DNA of 64,000 nt. Source: Hydnum rufescens UP504. Taxonomy: Eukaryota; Basidiomycota; Agaricomycetes; Cantharellales; Hydnaceae. Positions 12,900 to 22,760 of this stretch are shown here, piece after piece. The stretch covers positions 142,739 to 206,738 of the forward strand of contig MU129001.1 in assembly GCA_014904985.1 (NCBI GenBank). The letters run 5' to 3'. Position 1 is the stretch's first letter, and every line of letters begins with the position of its first letter. A program made the translations under genes and the position numbers. The notes beneath the pieces are model-generated. The model worked only from the letters and a program-made list of their open reading frames with translations, was not told the origin of the DNA and ran no database searches.

Positions 12900-14110
12900 C
12901 GGTTATCGGCTACGGCGTATTAGTGTCACGTGCCCGTTTGTGGGCGGCCTTTACCCCTAACCGCTCTTCTGGCCCGCTCTAGGGCCAACCCCTTTTATTA
13001 TATATAGCGTAGGTACTACAGTTAGTTTCTCACTGGTTTGTACCTCCGCATCCTTGATCTATTGCACGAGGTTCTTCTCTCACAACCGATTTGGTCCTCA
13101 ACCGCCAGGGTTGCAACCCACTCACACTTGCCAGGGGTGCCATTCGCGCGGTTTCTCATTTGTTTCTCTCTCTCAGACGAAGACAACCGAGGAAAGGCTT
13201 TGCAATTGAGGAATTTGAATGTGTGGCCTCAAGGTGTTGGAGGCTGTGCCCTTTTACACGCCTTCTCCTGCTGGAGTATGGAAGCTTTCGCAATGGGCAG
13301 CTAGTTACGAATTTCTGCTTGTACACATACATACAGCATTGTTCTGCCAAAAGACCATATACAACCGTCCTTGGGCTGATTCAAATCTACCTGAAGTGTA
13401 TGGAGCAGACAAGCAGCCTTCTCTCCATCCCACAATCCCTCACTAAGCAAGTCCACAGGGGAACGCCATGGACTGGAAGATGGCGTGCTGATCCCAGCTC
13501 CTGAAATTTCAATCATAGGGCGGAAGGACTTTGAGTATCAAAAAACCAGCCTACGATGATGAATCACCAGGATTCTGGTGAAGAAAAGGGCAAGGAAGAT
13601 GGGAGGATGGAAAGGTAGTGAAGTAGGGCTGGTGTCGATCATTTCGCCCTCCGCTTCAAAAAAGGGAAGCGCGAGACTTTGGTGAAATGTTGCCACCTCG
13701 TCGCAATTGACGCATGCATCTCTGCAAGGGGTCGAAACAGCGGTCAGCTTATGGGCCGGGTTTCGCCAATAATATGCTGTTTCTAGGCGTGAAGGACGCG
13801 GCGAACAATGAAGCGCGCTAGAGGCAATCAAGAGATAGAGGCTGTCAAGAATCAATCGTTTCTGGGAACGTGGAGAGTGGGTAGGGTAGCTTCCGGTCAA
13901 TTGACGCACCACGGACTCAGAGCAAACAACAATTGGTGTTTTGTCCATCCAAAACGAGAGGCCACGTGTTCAACTCAGCTAGCCATGGAATCGGTAGGGA
14001 ATCCTTGTTTCCAGGATTGATAGCAACCCAGATTTATTTGCCTCGAGGCGCTATCTATATAATCTCATGTGCGAGCCCAATGCCCTCTGCCGCAGCATCT
14101 CAGGCAAGCC
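12900..14110. other. Long stretch without a supported gene
   Basis: Open frames occur on both strands (for example 136 codons at 13538-13948, minus), but none has family features, and composition does not favour one strand. A TATA-like run (ttattatatata) lies at about 12995-13006, with a CACGTG palindrome near 12928. It is suited to drive a transcript on either strand. The right end probably includes the promoter of the F-box-like gene. Confidence 0.35.
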
Positions 14111-15826
14111 ATGTTGACGAATACTATCGCCTCTCGCCTCAAGGCCTGGGCATTTCGATTGGTAGCAAGCGAAGAGACATTAGCCTTGCGACAGATTGAA
14201 GTGCAAGACGCTAGGCTCGCCTCATTTCGTACGATTGCTTTCTCAATAATTTCCTGACCGCTCGACACAAATAGAAACAGCACACCCGGCAGTTGGGATG
14301 CCAAGATTTACGAGTTGACACAGGAGCTCGCCGCCGTTTCCAAAGTGGAAGCCTCTCTCAAGAGAGAGTTGGATCTTGCGCATCTCGGTCGTCGCCGTGC
14401 TCAGAACGCCCTGATGCCCTTTGGTCGCATTCCTGCCACCATATGGGTTGATATATTTCTCGCTGCCCTGACATCGTGCGATCATGAAGGTCAAGTGGCA
14501 TTCCTGCAAGCCATTACCTCCACGAACCATTTCTGGAGGTTCCTTGCCTTGAATGCGCCCACCCTGTGGTGTGAGATTGTCATTCGCAACAAGAATTCAG
14601 ATTTCCGTCGGGCGCATGCATACCTCCATCGCTCCGCGAGTGCCTTGTTGAATGTCACCCTCCTCGCAATCTCTCCCTACCACCCCCCCACGGAGGGGCG
14701 CGAATTACTGCAGTGGATTTCCCCACATCTCCAAAGGTGCAAGAGCCTGATTATTGTCACAGGAAACTACGAGAGCGCACAGGCTATGTTCCCAATCAGA
14801 TATCCTACGCCAAAGCTCTGCACATTCATCTGGGAGCACATCGGTCGCCAGCTCGCCCCTGACACTCCTATCATTGTCCTTGACGGATCTACCTCCTCTC
14901 CAACCTCTGTGCGTGTCCAAGTTGCAGTGGGCTCCAATATGCCCTACAGCGTCAGGCTAGGAAAGAGCCGTCTTGCAGTGAGGGATTTAACTATCAAAGG
15001 CGGTGATGTCAGGACCATGAGGGAACACATGGAATCGCTCCTCACCTATCCCAACCTACGGAGTTTAATCTGGGGACCAGAACACGTCGATGCAGAGGCC
15101 GAACAGTTTGGTCCGACGTGCTTGCGATCCGAGTCGGTAGAGATGATCAGATGGATGCCACGCCTACACCGCTTCCATATTTTCGATCGAATGGAGACCC
15201 CACGCCTCCGCCATCTTGTGCTATCCACTTCATTCAACCACGCGATGGACATACTGGGAAGTATTGGACCCTTTCCTCATCTTCGCACATTGTGGGTCGA
15301 GACTGGATGGTTTTCCGACTTCCAAATCCTCCGACTTGTGGACAATCATCCGACTCTCGAAGCAATAGGCTCGTCTAGTCCGCGGGCCATCTTGCCCGTC
15401 GTCCAGATGCTCGCGAAACCAATCAGCTCGTTACCTTCTGATTTCTCCCTACCCCGCCTCTCCTCTTTCCATATTATATATCGCGAGGCGCCCACTCATT
15501 TCTCTCCATGGGTGGAGGCGTGGGCGATGACACGGATAGATTCGCCCGTCGCTTTCAACTCGCCTCCTGGTGCTCCTGTTTTTGAGATTACGCAATTCCC
15601 TGAAGACCCTGAAGTAGAAATATGTCGCGCCCTCAGGGATTTCCTACGAATCCGGCTGGAACGCCAGAGTGAGTTGGAAATTCGCCTGAACAATTTCAGT
15701 TGGACGCATTTGGCCAATGTTCCTGAATACTTCGAGACCCTTGCGCTACAATATCCCAACAATGTCTCATTATCTGCTCATCCCTTTGATCAGGATTATA
15801 TTCCACATCTCTTCTTCCCCATATGA
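14111..15826 (+). CDS. F-box-like domain protein with leucine-rich C-terminal region
   Basis: Resembles the expanded F-box-like family of Agaricomycetes, whose members are presumed SCF ubiquitin-ligase adaptors. The N-terminus is a coiled coil (MLTNTIASRLKAWAFRLVAS, LALRQIEVQDARLASF, then LTQELAAVSKVEASLKREL). The F-box-like core follows: LMPFGRIPATIWVDIFLAAL, then ITSTNHFWRFLALNAPTLW. The remaining 400 residues have a leucine/histidine repeat style and no other domain that I can name, ending DQDYIPHLFFPI. An intron of about 46 bp near 14229-14274 is needed to join the two parts, but the phase of the visible sites does not match perfectly, so that junction is uncertain. The main exon is open from at least 14276 to the stop at 15826. 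Confidence 0.7.
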
Positions 15827-15889
15827 TACAATTATGTGTACATTCATCCCTGGAACCTCTAAACAGCCATATCGAAATACAAATATCAG

Positions 15890-17200
15890 GGGCGATAAAG
15901 CATCCATATAGGATACATACAAGTGGTACTCTTGCGATGAGGCCTTGATCTCCAAATCGACACTATGTTCCGAATCAGAGCTTGATCCCAACTCAGGGGC
16001 ATCCTTGCTGATAAGAGTGAGCTCTTTCACCGCCTCGATGTCGAATCCATCGCCCTCCCTTTCCCCTTCGCGTCCATAAGCAGGGGCAACCCCAGTACCC
16101 CGCGGGAAACGCAGGTATCCACCCGTTCTCCAGCCGCACCATCGTCGAGAAAGGCTAGGCATCCAAGCCCACAACCCTGCCACAGAATGGGTACGTACCC
16201 TAGCCTCGTCTCCGCAATCGTGACTCCTGCAATATCACCTACCCATGCATACCGCTTCTCGGTATTTCGAAGGTAGGGATATCAGGCCTGGTGCTGGGAG
16301 CTGAAGACATGGGGCTCGTCGAGCTTTGAAGGACGCAAACCGTCCAATCCAGCGCAGGATGGAGATGAAGAGGACGATGGTGGAGTGCATCGACGCATGA
16401 TGCGTTCTCGGTCCCAAGGGACCATTCCGTCAAATGGCCCGGGACTATTACCTGGTGTCGTAATGGGTCTGGGACAGGAAGGCGACGAGTTTTCTTGAAA
16501 AATGAAAGACCGAGACTCCGGGACCTGGGCTTCTGAGATAAGATGAGGGTTTATTCGGATAGTAGGTGTTGTTGATGTGAAGGGGATGGGCAGAGGTGGG
16601 GGTAATACGTGGCAGCTTGCGTCAGCGCTGTATCGCTATGTAGTCCTCGGAGTCACTTTCGCTTTTTCCTTTGTGTGACGCAGCATCTGTTTCCAATGTG
16701 GCGTGACTCCAGAAATTAATGACATCCCGTTCCTCATTACCTTTCCAGGTGGCTAGGGAAGACAACAGAGCAGACTCGAGTCCAAGATCTTCAAAAACAC
16801 GAATATACGCACAAGCGATCGAAGTGCAGAAATAAAAGCCATTGTAAAATATGGCTCAAATGAGGGTTAATATCCCGACACTAAATTTACTGCGAACCCA
16901 GGATTTATCAGAGAGAGAGAAGTCAATCGTCCAACAATCTCAAGGATTAGGCCTGATTGAGGGCCTGTTCGAGCCACAGGAAATAGAGTGACTGGATACA
17001 GCACCCTCACCCACTTCTTTCTCCCAGAGTCAGAGATCCATAATGTATGAGCGGGAGGTCTCCATTGGGTCGGATGGTGATGAGAGGCGTTGTTGAATTC
17101 GCAAAGGTCGGAAAGAACTCGTTCTTTGAGTCGCTTACTCTAGTACCGTCCGAGAGGACAGACGTAATCCCAGCCCAAAAGTCAAAATCTAAGCTGCCCA
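15890..17200 (-). CDS. Uncharacterised multi-exon gene, divergent from SEN2
   Basis: Several minus-strand segments look coding and can be spliced. From 17200 downward: LDFDFWAGITSVLSDGTRVS and NSTTPLITIRPNGDLPLIHY; then, past a gtgagg donor, LGLESALLSSLATWKGNEER and RDVINFWSHATLETDAA near 16660-16770; then a Pro/Ser-rich run, TIRINPHLISEAQVPESRSF, NSPGPFDGMVPWDRERIMRR, and KLDEPHVFSSQHQA near 16320. The last piece reads FDIEAVKELTLISKDAPELG and SSSDSEHSVDLEIKASS, near 15950-16040. I recognise no family and could place no confident start codon. Long parts look disordered. It could be one gene or two. SEN2 starts 71 bp to the right on the other strand. Confidence 0.35.
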
Positions 17201-17270
17201 GGAACCCAACTCATGGCGTCGAGATGTTAGGGTTGGGGCATGTGATCCTGGGAAATTGCGATCTCGAACA

Positions 17271-18745
17271 ATGACGGAAAAAGGTCCAAGTAGACGACCA
17301 GAGAACAAAATATATGCGAATGCATTGCCTCTCGTTCCTGTTCCATCCCTCTATGCCGGTCCAATCCTTTCTCGAGTATTAGGGCCATCGACCCCACTTG
17401 CACGCGCATCGATTTCGAATCCACATTGTGTTGGTGTCTTCGATGAAAAGTCCCGCTCCGTGTGGATTACCAGCGCCCGCGATATAGACATTCTCTGGAA
17501 AAGAGGTTTCTTTGGAAAGGGGAACTTATCTCGGAGCGAGCCCACGTGGTTAAATCGCAGAATCAATCAGTTGAATGGTGTTAAAGGTGCCTCTTGTTTT
17601 ATTCTGTCCTGCGTGGCTTTGAATGGTTCCAAATAATTAACCATCTCTCTCTTTCATCTTGCGGTTCTTTTCTAGTTCTCACCGCCGAAGAGCTCACTGC
17701 TAAACGTCGCGAAGAGCGTAAACTTTTCAAGACCGAACGGGCGCAGGCTATCGCTGCCGCAGCTGCCGAGGCAGAAGCCAGATTCGCCACAGAAGGGAGA
17801 CCTCCTACGCCCCCGGTGGAGAATATCTCTACCGCGGTGCGCGCTAACCTGGCTGCCCAGAAGGCGAGCACGCCTCACCTTAGCACCTCCGATCCTCCTC
17901 CGCCTTTGGACGATCCGCCTCCGGATGAAGGGGAGGAACCAGAGGGAAGCGATAGGCCAGAAAACATGGAACACCTCCAGCTCACTCTCCAAGAGGCCTT
18001 TTTCCTCTCATGGGGTCTAGACTGTCTGGACGTGCTTGATCCTATCACGGTATGCTTGTGTCCTCCACAATTCACTTCCCGCGTTAAACCAGACAGCGAT
18101 GCCCAGGAAACCTACCTTACGCGAGAACAAGCATGGCAAGCATACCTCGCCGCGCACACATTCCCGATACCACCCTCGTTATCCCAGCATCGGCGCTTCG
18201 ACAACCCGTTCCTGGTGCATTACGTCGTGTATCACCATTTCCGGTCCCTTGGCTGGGTTATCAAGAGCGGCCTTAAATTTTGTACTGATTATCTATTATA
18301 CAAACGCGGGCCGGTGTTCACGCATGCAGAGTTCGTGTGTTCTCCACCAGCATTTCCTTTGTTCCTATAATTTAATGCCCAGAAACGTGATTATAGATTC
18401 TCCCTTGTCGTGTGTCCCACATACGAAGATCCAGGCGACGAACAGAGCTCGCCTTTCGATCTCCCTAATACGAAACCCATATCATGGTCTTGGCTCAGCA
18501 CTCTTAATCGTGTCAACACACAAGTTCGCAAGGTGGGTCTAGCTTCTGCAAATCAGGGAGTCCGCAATGAGATTGATTAATGCGATTATATCACATATCT
18601 CAAGTCTTTAATGCTGGTGTACGTCACGATCCCAGCGATGAAGCGCGTCCCGCTCGAATCGATCGATTCCCCGGCTGTGCTGCAGGAATACACCATTAGA
18701 GAAGTAACTATCAAGCGCTTCGTCCCCGCTCGGATGCGGGATTGA
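17271..18745 (+). CDS. SEN2: tRNA-splicing endonuclease catalytic subunit Sen2
   Basis: Cuts pre-tRNA at the 5' splice site as part of the four-subunit SEN endonuclease. The N-terminus holds LPLVPVPSLYAGPILSRVLG and VWITSARDIDILWKRGFFGK, both typical of Sen2. A charged low-complexity linker follows (KRREERKLFKTERAQAIAAA). The catalytic domain reads GLKFCTDYLLYKRGPVFTHA; an intron at about 18330 then restores EFSLVVCPTYEDPGDE. The next part, STLNRVNTQVRK, is followed by SLMLVYVTIPAM. The expected Tyr, His and Lys of the active site (DYLLYKRGPVFTHAEF and VRK) are all present. It ends VPARMRD before TGA. The start is the ATG at 17271 (MTEKGPSRRPENK). About five short introns are needed. The last exon and 3' flank exist again as a decayed copy about 1.5 kb downstream. 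Confidence 0.93.
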
Positions 18746-19005
18746 TTTACCACTGGCCGTACTCGATTTTCACCATGAATCTGATCATCAACCCCCCTCA
18801 CCCGGCAAGAAAAACATGTACAGTTGATGTAGCAAAACGTTCATATTATTCGCATACTGTAGGTAGTACAATAATAAAGCGGAATGCTCTCTGCCTCATG
18901 GGAATGCGGAAACGACGGAGTGATGGGGTACATGTAGGGTTCAAGATGTGATTGCAGGAGTGAGTATAAACACGGTCGAGGGACATCGCAGCCCTTCTCA
19001 TGAGC
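18597..19005 (+). repeat. Source copy of a direct duplication (SEN2 last exon plus 3' flank)
   Basis: This segment is similar over its whole length to 20150-20555 in the same orientation. Matching blocks include the SEN2 end (tcgaatcgatcgattccc versus tcgaatcaatcgattccc), the Val-Thr block gaagtaactatc, the 3' block gatgtagcaaaacgttcat, and cggtcgagggacatcgcag. SEN15 and the tRNA gene lie between the copies. Confidence 0.8.
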
Positions 19006-19256
19006 AGTGGCCTCAGTATTACGAATTTACATCTCCGATGACGAGTAGAAGCTCACAGGGACAGATCCCAAGAGTTGCTTTTGTAGGATTGCTTGTCGAG
19101 TGACAAGATTGAGCATTGACAATGACATGTCAAACCATATTCTTGTCTGTGCTCTGAACATGGGCCTCCGCCGCTATTTAGCCACCGATAGCGGTGAATT
19201 GTTCGTGTTCAAGGTGGACATATTGCATTAATCCCTGGAGGCCGGACAGAGTCTTG
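18746..19256. other. SEN2-SEN15 convergent 3' spacer
   Basis: Both neighbours end here. The first 260 bases belong to the duplicated segment. No further gene or RNA was seen. Confidence 0.6.
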
Positions 19257-19852
19257 CTACATTGGTGGCTTTACAATGCCCTTACTTAGTTTATAATACA
19301 CCATCGAGGAGTCGTCCCCTACAATTCCGATCCAGATCTCGTTGGGAATGGGGGAGCAGTTTTGGAACACGTCGTTGAGCCTGGAGGAATGAAGACGTTT
19401 ATTACACTCTATTCAAAGGGGTAAAAAGAGTCACCAGAGTACTATACCATTTGATAGAGAGGTTCTCTGATAAGGAGCACGGAACGACAATTCTCATAGG
19501 TTCCTAAAATGTGCATGGCGCTCAAATGGCCCTTGGCCCCTTGCTATCTTCAATGAGGGCACTTACATCTGCAGCCTTTCGTCCCGTTACTATGGCCCTA
19601 CTCAATTCTGCAATTTCTACAACATTAACGTCCACCCATTGCTGGACTTGGACACCAGAATGAATGATCCGCTTCAGTAGAATGTGCGACAAGTATCTCA
19701 CCATATATCATGTCATTGTACGTCTGAAATAAGCTCTGGGCGTGTTTGGGATATCTTGCACACACGGTTTGAAGGTCGTTATACTTGTATGAAACATGAT
19801 GAGCGATGCACAATTCCAACAATGGGTCTCTCACGCATGGATGCCCCTCCAT
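19257..19852 (-). CDS. SEN15: tRNA-splicing endonuclease structural subunit Sen15
   Basis: Small structural partner in the SEN endonuclease heterotetramer (with Sen2, Sen34, Sen54). It starts at the ATG at 19852 (MEGHPCVRDPLLEL) and reads QTVCARYPKHAQSLFQTYND. After a short intron it continues QQWVDVNVVEIAELSRAIVT and GRKAAD. A second intron (gtaagt..ttttag) leads to EPMRIVVPCSLSENLSIKW. A third leads to LNDVFQNCSPIPNEIWIGIV, then DDSSMVYYKLSKGIVKPPM and TAG at 19257. The VYYKLSKGIVKP ending and the LSRALISGR-like block are the family hallmarks, and all four exons join in phase. The predicted protein is small, as expected. No catalytic triad is expected in Sen15. It is convergent with SEN2 and divergent from the tRNA-Ala gene. 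Confidence 0.85.
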
Positions 19853-19950
19853 AGGTGTCTGCCGAATTACACCTGATAGATGACGCGGCAATTCCCGGAA
19901 ATATCCAACTCGTAAATCCAAAGGATCAAAAATTCTTCGGACAGCGGATG
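19853..19950. promoter_or_regulatory. 98-bp divergent spacer between SEN15 and tRNA-Ala
   Basis: The SEN15 start codon and the first base of the tRNA are separated by only these bases, so the Pol II promoter or leader of SEN15 and the tRNA gene must be adjacent or overlap. No obvious TATA box was seen. Confidence 0.5.
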
Positions 19951-20052
19951 GGGGATTTATCTCAGGGGTAGAGTGCTCGCTTCGCATTATGCAATCGTGT
20001 GATCAATGTGCAAGCTTGCGAGAAGTCGAGGGTTCAAATCCCTCAATCTCCA
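19951..20052 (+). tRNA. tRNA-Ala (CGC) with a 30-nt intron
   Basis: A cloverleaf folds when 19987-20016 is removed, leaving 72 nt. The acceptor stem GGGGATT pairs with AATCTCC, including G3:U70 (19953 with 20049), the identity mark of tRNA-Ala, with A73 at 20052. The anticodon stem CTCGC/GCGAG encloses TT-CGC-A, anticodon at 19983-19985. The intron sits one base 3' of the anticodon, the standard place. The T arm is perfect (GAGGG-TTCAAAT-CCCTC) and gives the B box GGTTCAAATCC. One flaw: position 10 is T (19960) and faces T25 (19974) instead of the usual G-C, so the A box lacks its conserved G. The loss of that pair could mean a weak or decaying gene. Maturation requires the SEN complex encoded next door. 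Confidence 0.87.
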
Positions 20053-20053
20053 G

Positions 20054-20058
20054 TTTTT
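20054..20058 (+). terminator. RNA polymerase III terminator of tRNA-Ala
   Basis: A run of five T begins two bases after the discriminator base, as expected for Pol III termination. Confidence 0.75.
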
Positions 20059-20149
20059 GACCTCCACTTGGGCTTTGCGTGGAAGGTCCTTCTCCTTTCG
20101 CATGCGGTGCCCCTGCTCAACTAGCTGCCGCAGGCTGGATGTTCTCAAA

Positions 20150-20555
20150 GTGCCATGCCACTATGCGTTATGTGTCAATTGCAGTAAACGCTGGTGACGG
20201 TCCTGGTCGAATCAATCGATTCCCCCACCGTACTCCAGAAATACTGAGGGAAGTAACTACTTGGTCCCCGCCCGGATGCGAGATTGATATCATCCCAAAA
20301 GAATTGTAGATGTAGCAAAATGTTCATATTGTTTGTATACTGTAGGTACAAATATGAGGTGGAACACTCTCCGCCCCTCATGCGCGGGGAAACGGTGGAG
20401 GGCTGTTCGTGATTAGGATATATGTGGAGATCCGAAAACAAATGAAGCGATTACTGAGGGGCGGATAGAAAGGACAAAGGTGCAACCAGAAAGTCGAACG
20501 AATCGATGGATGATCGATCATAGCGGTCGAGGGATGTCGCAGACTGGAAGGACGG
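20150..20555 (+). pseudogene. Decayed copy of the SEN2 last exon and 3' flank
   Basis: A direct repeat of 18597-19005. Aligned positions keep the frame partly (INRFPHRTPEILREVTTW against the SEN2 tail), including the TGA after the equivalent of ARMRD. However, substitutions have removed the SEN2 Lys-containing strand and the exon lacks an upstream partner. The non-coding flank is as well conserved as the coding part, which suggests DNA duplication rather than a retrocopy. Confidence 0.75.
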
Positions 20556-20603
20556 ATAACTGTACACACTGAACTTGATCCAGGAGTCTATTGGTGCTGA
20601 GCG

Positions 20604-22525
20604 TCAAATCTGGCCTTTGATGCCCACACGACTGTGTTTGTTCGCAAGGCATTCCACCAGGGGTGGATGTGCGGGCCGACAATCCAATATCTTGTCATCG
20701 TCGTCCGCTTCCACCTCCGCATCCGTTGTTAGTTTCCCTAGGCGGTTTAGGAGTGATGATGACCCATTTCCTCGGGTGTCACCACCAGCTGCTTGACTGG
20801 GATTGGGATCTGGCGGAGTGTCGTTCTTAGAGCTAGTAGTCGGCTTGAGGAAGAATCCGGCGTCATTGGCGTATAGAAATTGCACGGCTGCAGATGAACT
20901 CTCGAATGCAAGCTCGCTCGTGATGAACGATATTGGCAATCGATGATATCTGGTTCGTATGAAGACAGAAATCAATCACAGCCAACCAAGAAAACAGCAG
21001 GCATACGCTTTAGTCATTATGACAAGAGCACCCACACGCTCTCGTTCCAATAGGTGGTCGAGAATGTACCCGCCCATATTATATGCGTTGGTGAACAAAA
21101 CAAATAGGGCGTGATAGTTGCTGGTTGATAGGGCTGTTTGAACATCGAGAGCTTGACGTACAAAAATCTGCTGTTTCTGTTCAGGGGTTAGTGTAGCTAT
21201 CAACATATTCAGGTCTGGTTTTTCCACTCGTCAACAAGACCCAAATATTGGGAACGTGCAACGAAAACTTACCACTTCGGTTTCGGGTATAGGTCAAATA
21301 TAAGATACGATAGGCTAAGAACTCGTCTTTGTTCCCAGGCAACCCGAGATCGTACAAGTGTCGAAGAGTAGCTTGACATTGATTGTACTCCACAAGATCC
21401 GCCTACAACATACAAGGATAAGGAAATAGGTCGAATAGTAGGAACGATACTTACGCTTTCGAGAGCCATTCGTGCGTGAATTTCGTATACTTGAACCGTG
21501 AAGGCATTTTTAATCCTTTGCACCTGAACGTTAGGTGTCCTTTCAGTAATAGACGATCCCGGATTAAGGCACGCGCTTAACTGTGAGGTCTTGTCGAAGG
21601 CTTTTGAGTTGATCACAAGTCCAGGGGTAATTGGGATTTTGTTTCCATTGCCGGCTTAGTTCGGCTAATGTCTTTCGAAGTATTTCGAGGGGACGAATCT
21701 TATCTAGATCAGGCTCCTGAGAAAATGAGGGACATTGAGTGTGTGTATTATTAAGGGATACAGACATCAGGAGACATGCCGAAGTAATACGGAGATACCG
21801 CTTCCACAGTTTTGTGGACCTTCCTACGATTGTATATTTGTCCCAATCGATTACGTTCTGCTCAAATAATTGGTCAGATTGATCTGGAATGTAAGGACGA
21901 CAGGGTAGCAGACGCACAGCATCGTACACAGGGGTATCTTCTTCGTCAGCAGTGCCCCCAGGGTTGAGGAATTTACGTCTATGATGATAGCTAGAGGTTG
22001 CTGCAGACTGATCCCAAGAGTTGATTTTGTAGGGTTCCCTGTTGACTGCCAAAGATGACGGGGCGTTGACATGTCGATCGTATTCTTGCCCGTTCTTTGG
22101 TTTGTAAGATCCCAATTGCTTTTGACGTTCGATCTCATGTTCTCGAGCAAACCGAGCAAAACGATCGCTTGGTTTGACTCCCTGGTTGTCCAGTGGTGCC
22201 CCAGATATATTTGGTTTCTTCAGTTTCTTGTTTAAGTGGTCCTCAGGTCTGCTCTCACGATCAGACCGAATTGTATACTTCGGACAAGGAAGAGACGCAC
22301 TCACCCATCTATTTTACGCTTCAGGGGTTGTTTATTTGATGACTTGAGGCTATCGCTCCCGAGTCTCCTGCGTCAATGACCCACCGATGGGTGGAGACAG
22401 TGTACTTACCTTTCCAGTTCGACCTTTGACCAGTCAATCGTTGAGAGCTCATTCTTCGCGTGTGCATCTTTAATGGCTTTTTTGAGTTCTGCAGATGCTG
22501 CTTCTCGATTACTATCATTCATCAT
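20604..22525 (-). CDS. THP3: SAC3/GANP-domain protein, THP3/LENG8 type
   Basis: A PCI-type protein related to yeast THP3, which works with CSN12 in transcription elongation and mRNA splicing; this function is taken from the family. The ATG at 22525 begins MMNDSNREAASAELKKAIKD and reads on to ELSTIDWSKVELE. The disordered part includes KPSDRFARFAREHEIERQKQ. The SAC3/GANP core reads TCDQLKSLRQDLTVQRIKNA, then TVQVYEIHARMALES, VEYNQCQATLRHLYDLGLPG and DEFLAYRILYLTYTRN. Then come TPEQKQQIFVRQALDVQTAL, SNYHALFVLFTNAYNMGGY and LPISFITSELAFES. It ends with an acidic, Asp-rich tail (EVEADDDDKILD). Six or more introns are implied. It is divergent from the dynein gene, with 235 bp between the start codons. 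Confidence 0.85.
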
Positions 22526-22760
22526 CCCTAAGCATTTTGCCACCCATTCTCTGAAAGAGTCCTAGGGTGAGCCCCCGAGAAAAAAATATTGGGAAAGAAT
22601 AAGGAGGCTCACCGGACCGCAGGAGGCCAGTGCCCCGCAGACGAAGTAGACGCCATAGGAAAAGTAAGGACTGAGGAGCTGTGCAGTGGGGGTATGCTGT
22701 TCGGCAGTCTCCGATCCCACCAGGTTGCCGTTCTCTGCTGGAATTTCTTATTCCATCGCC

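Noticed and set aside
17047..17274. Plus-strand frame just upstream of SEN2
   Set aside because: The opposite strand reads more like protein here, and SEN2 begins at 17271 with a family-typical start.
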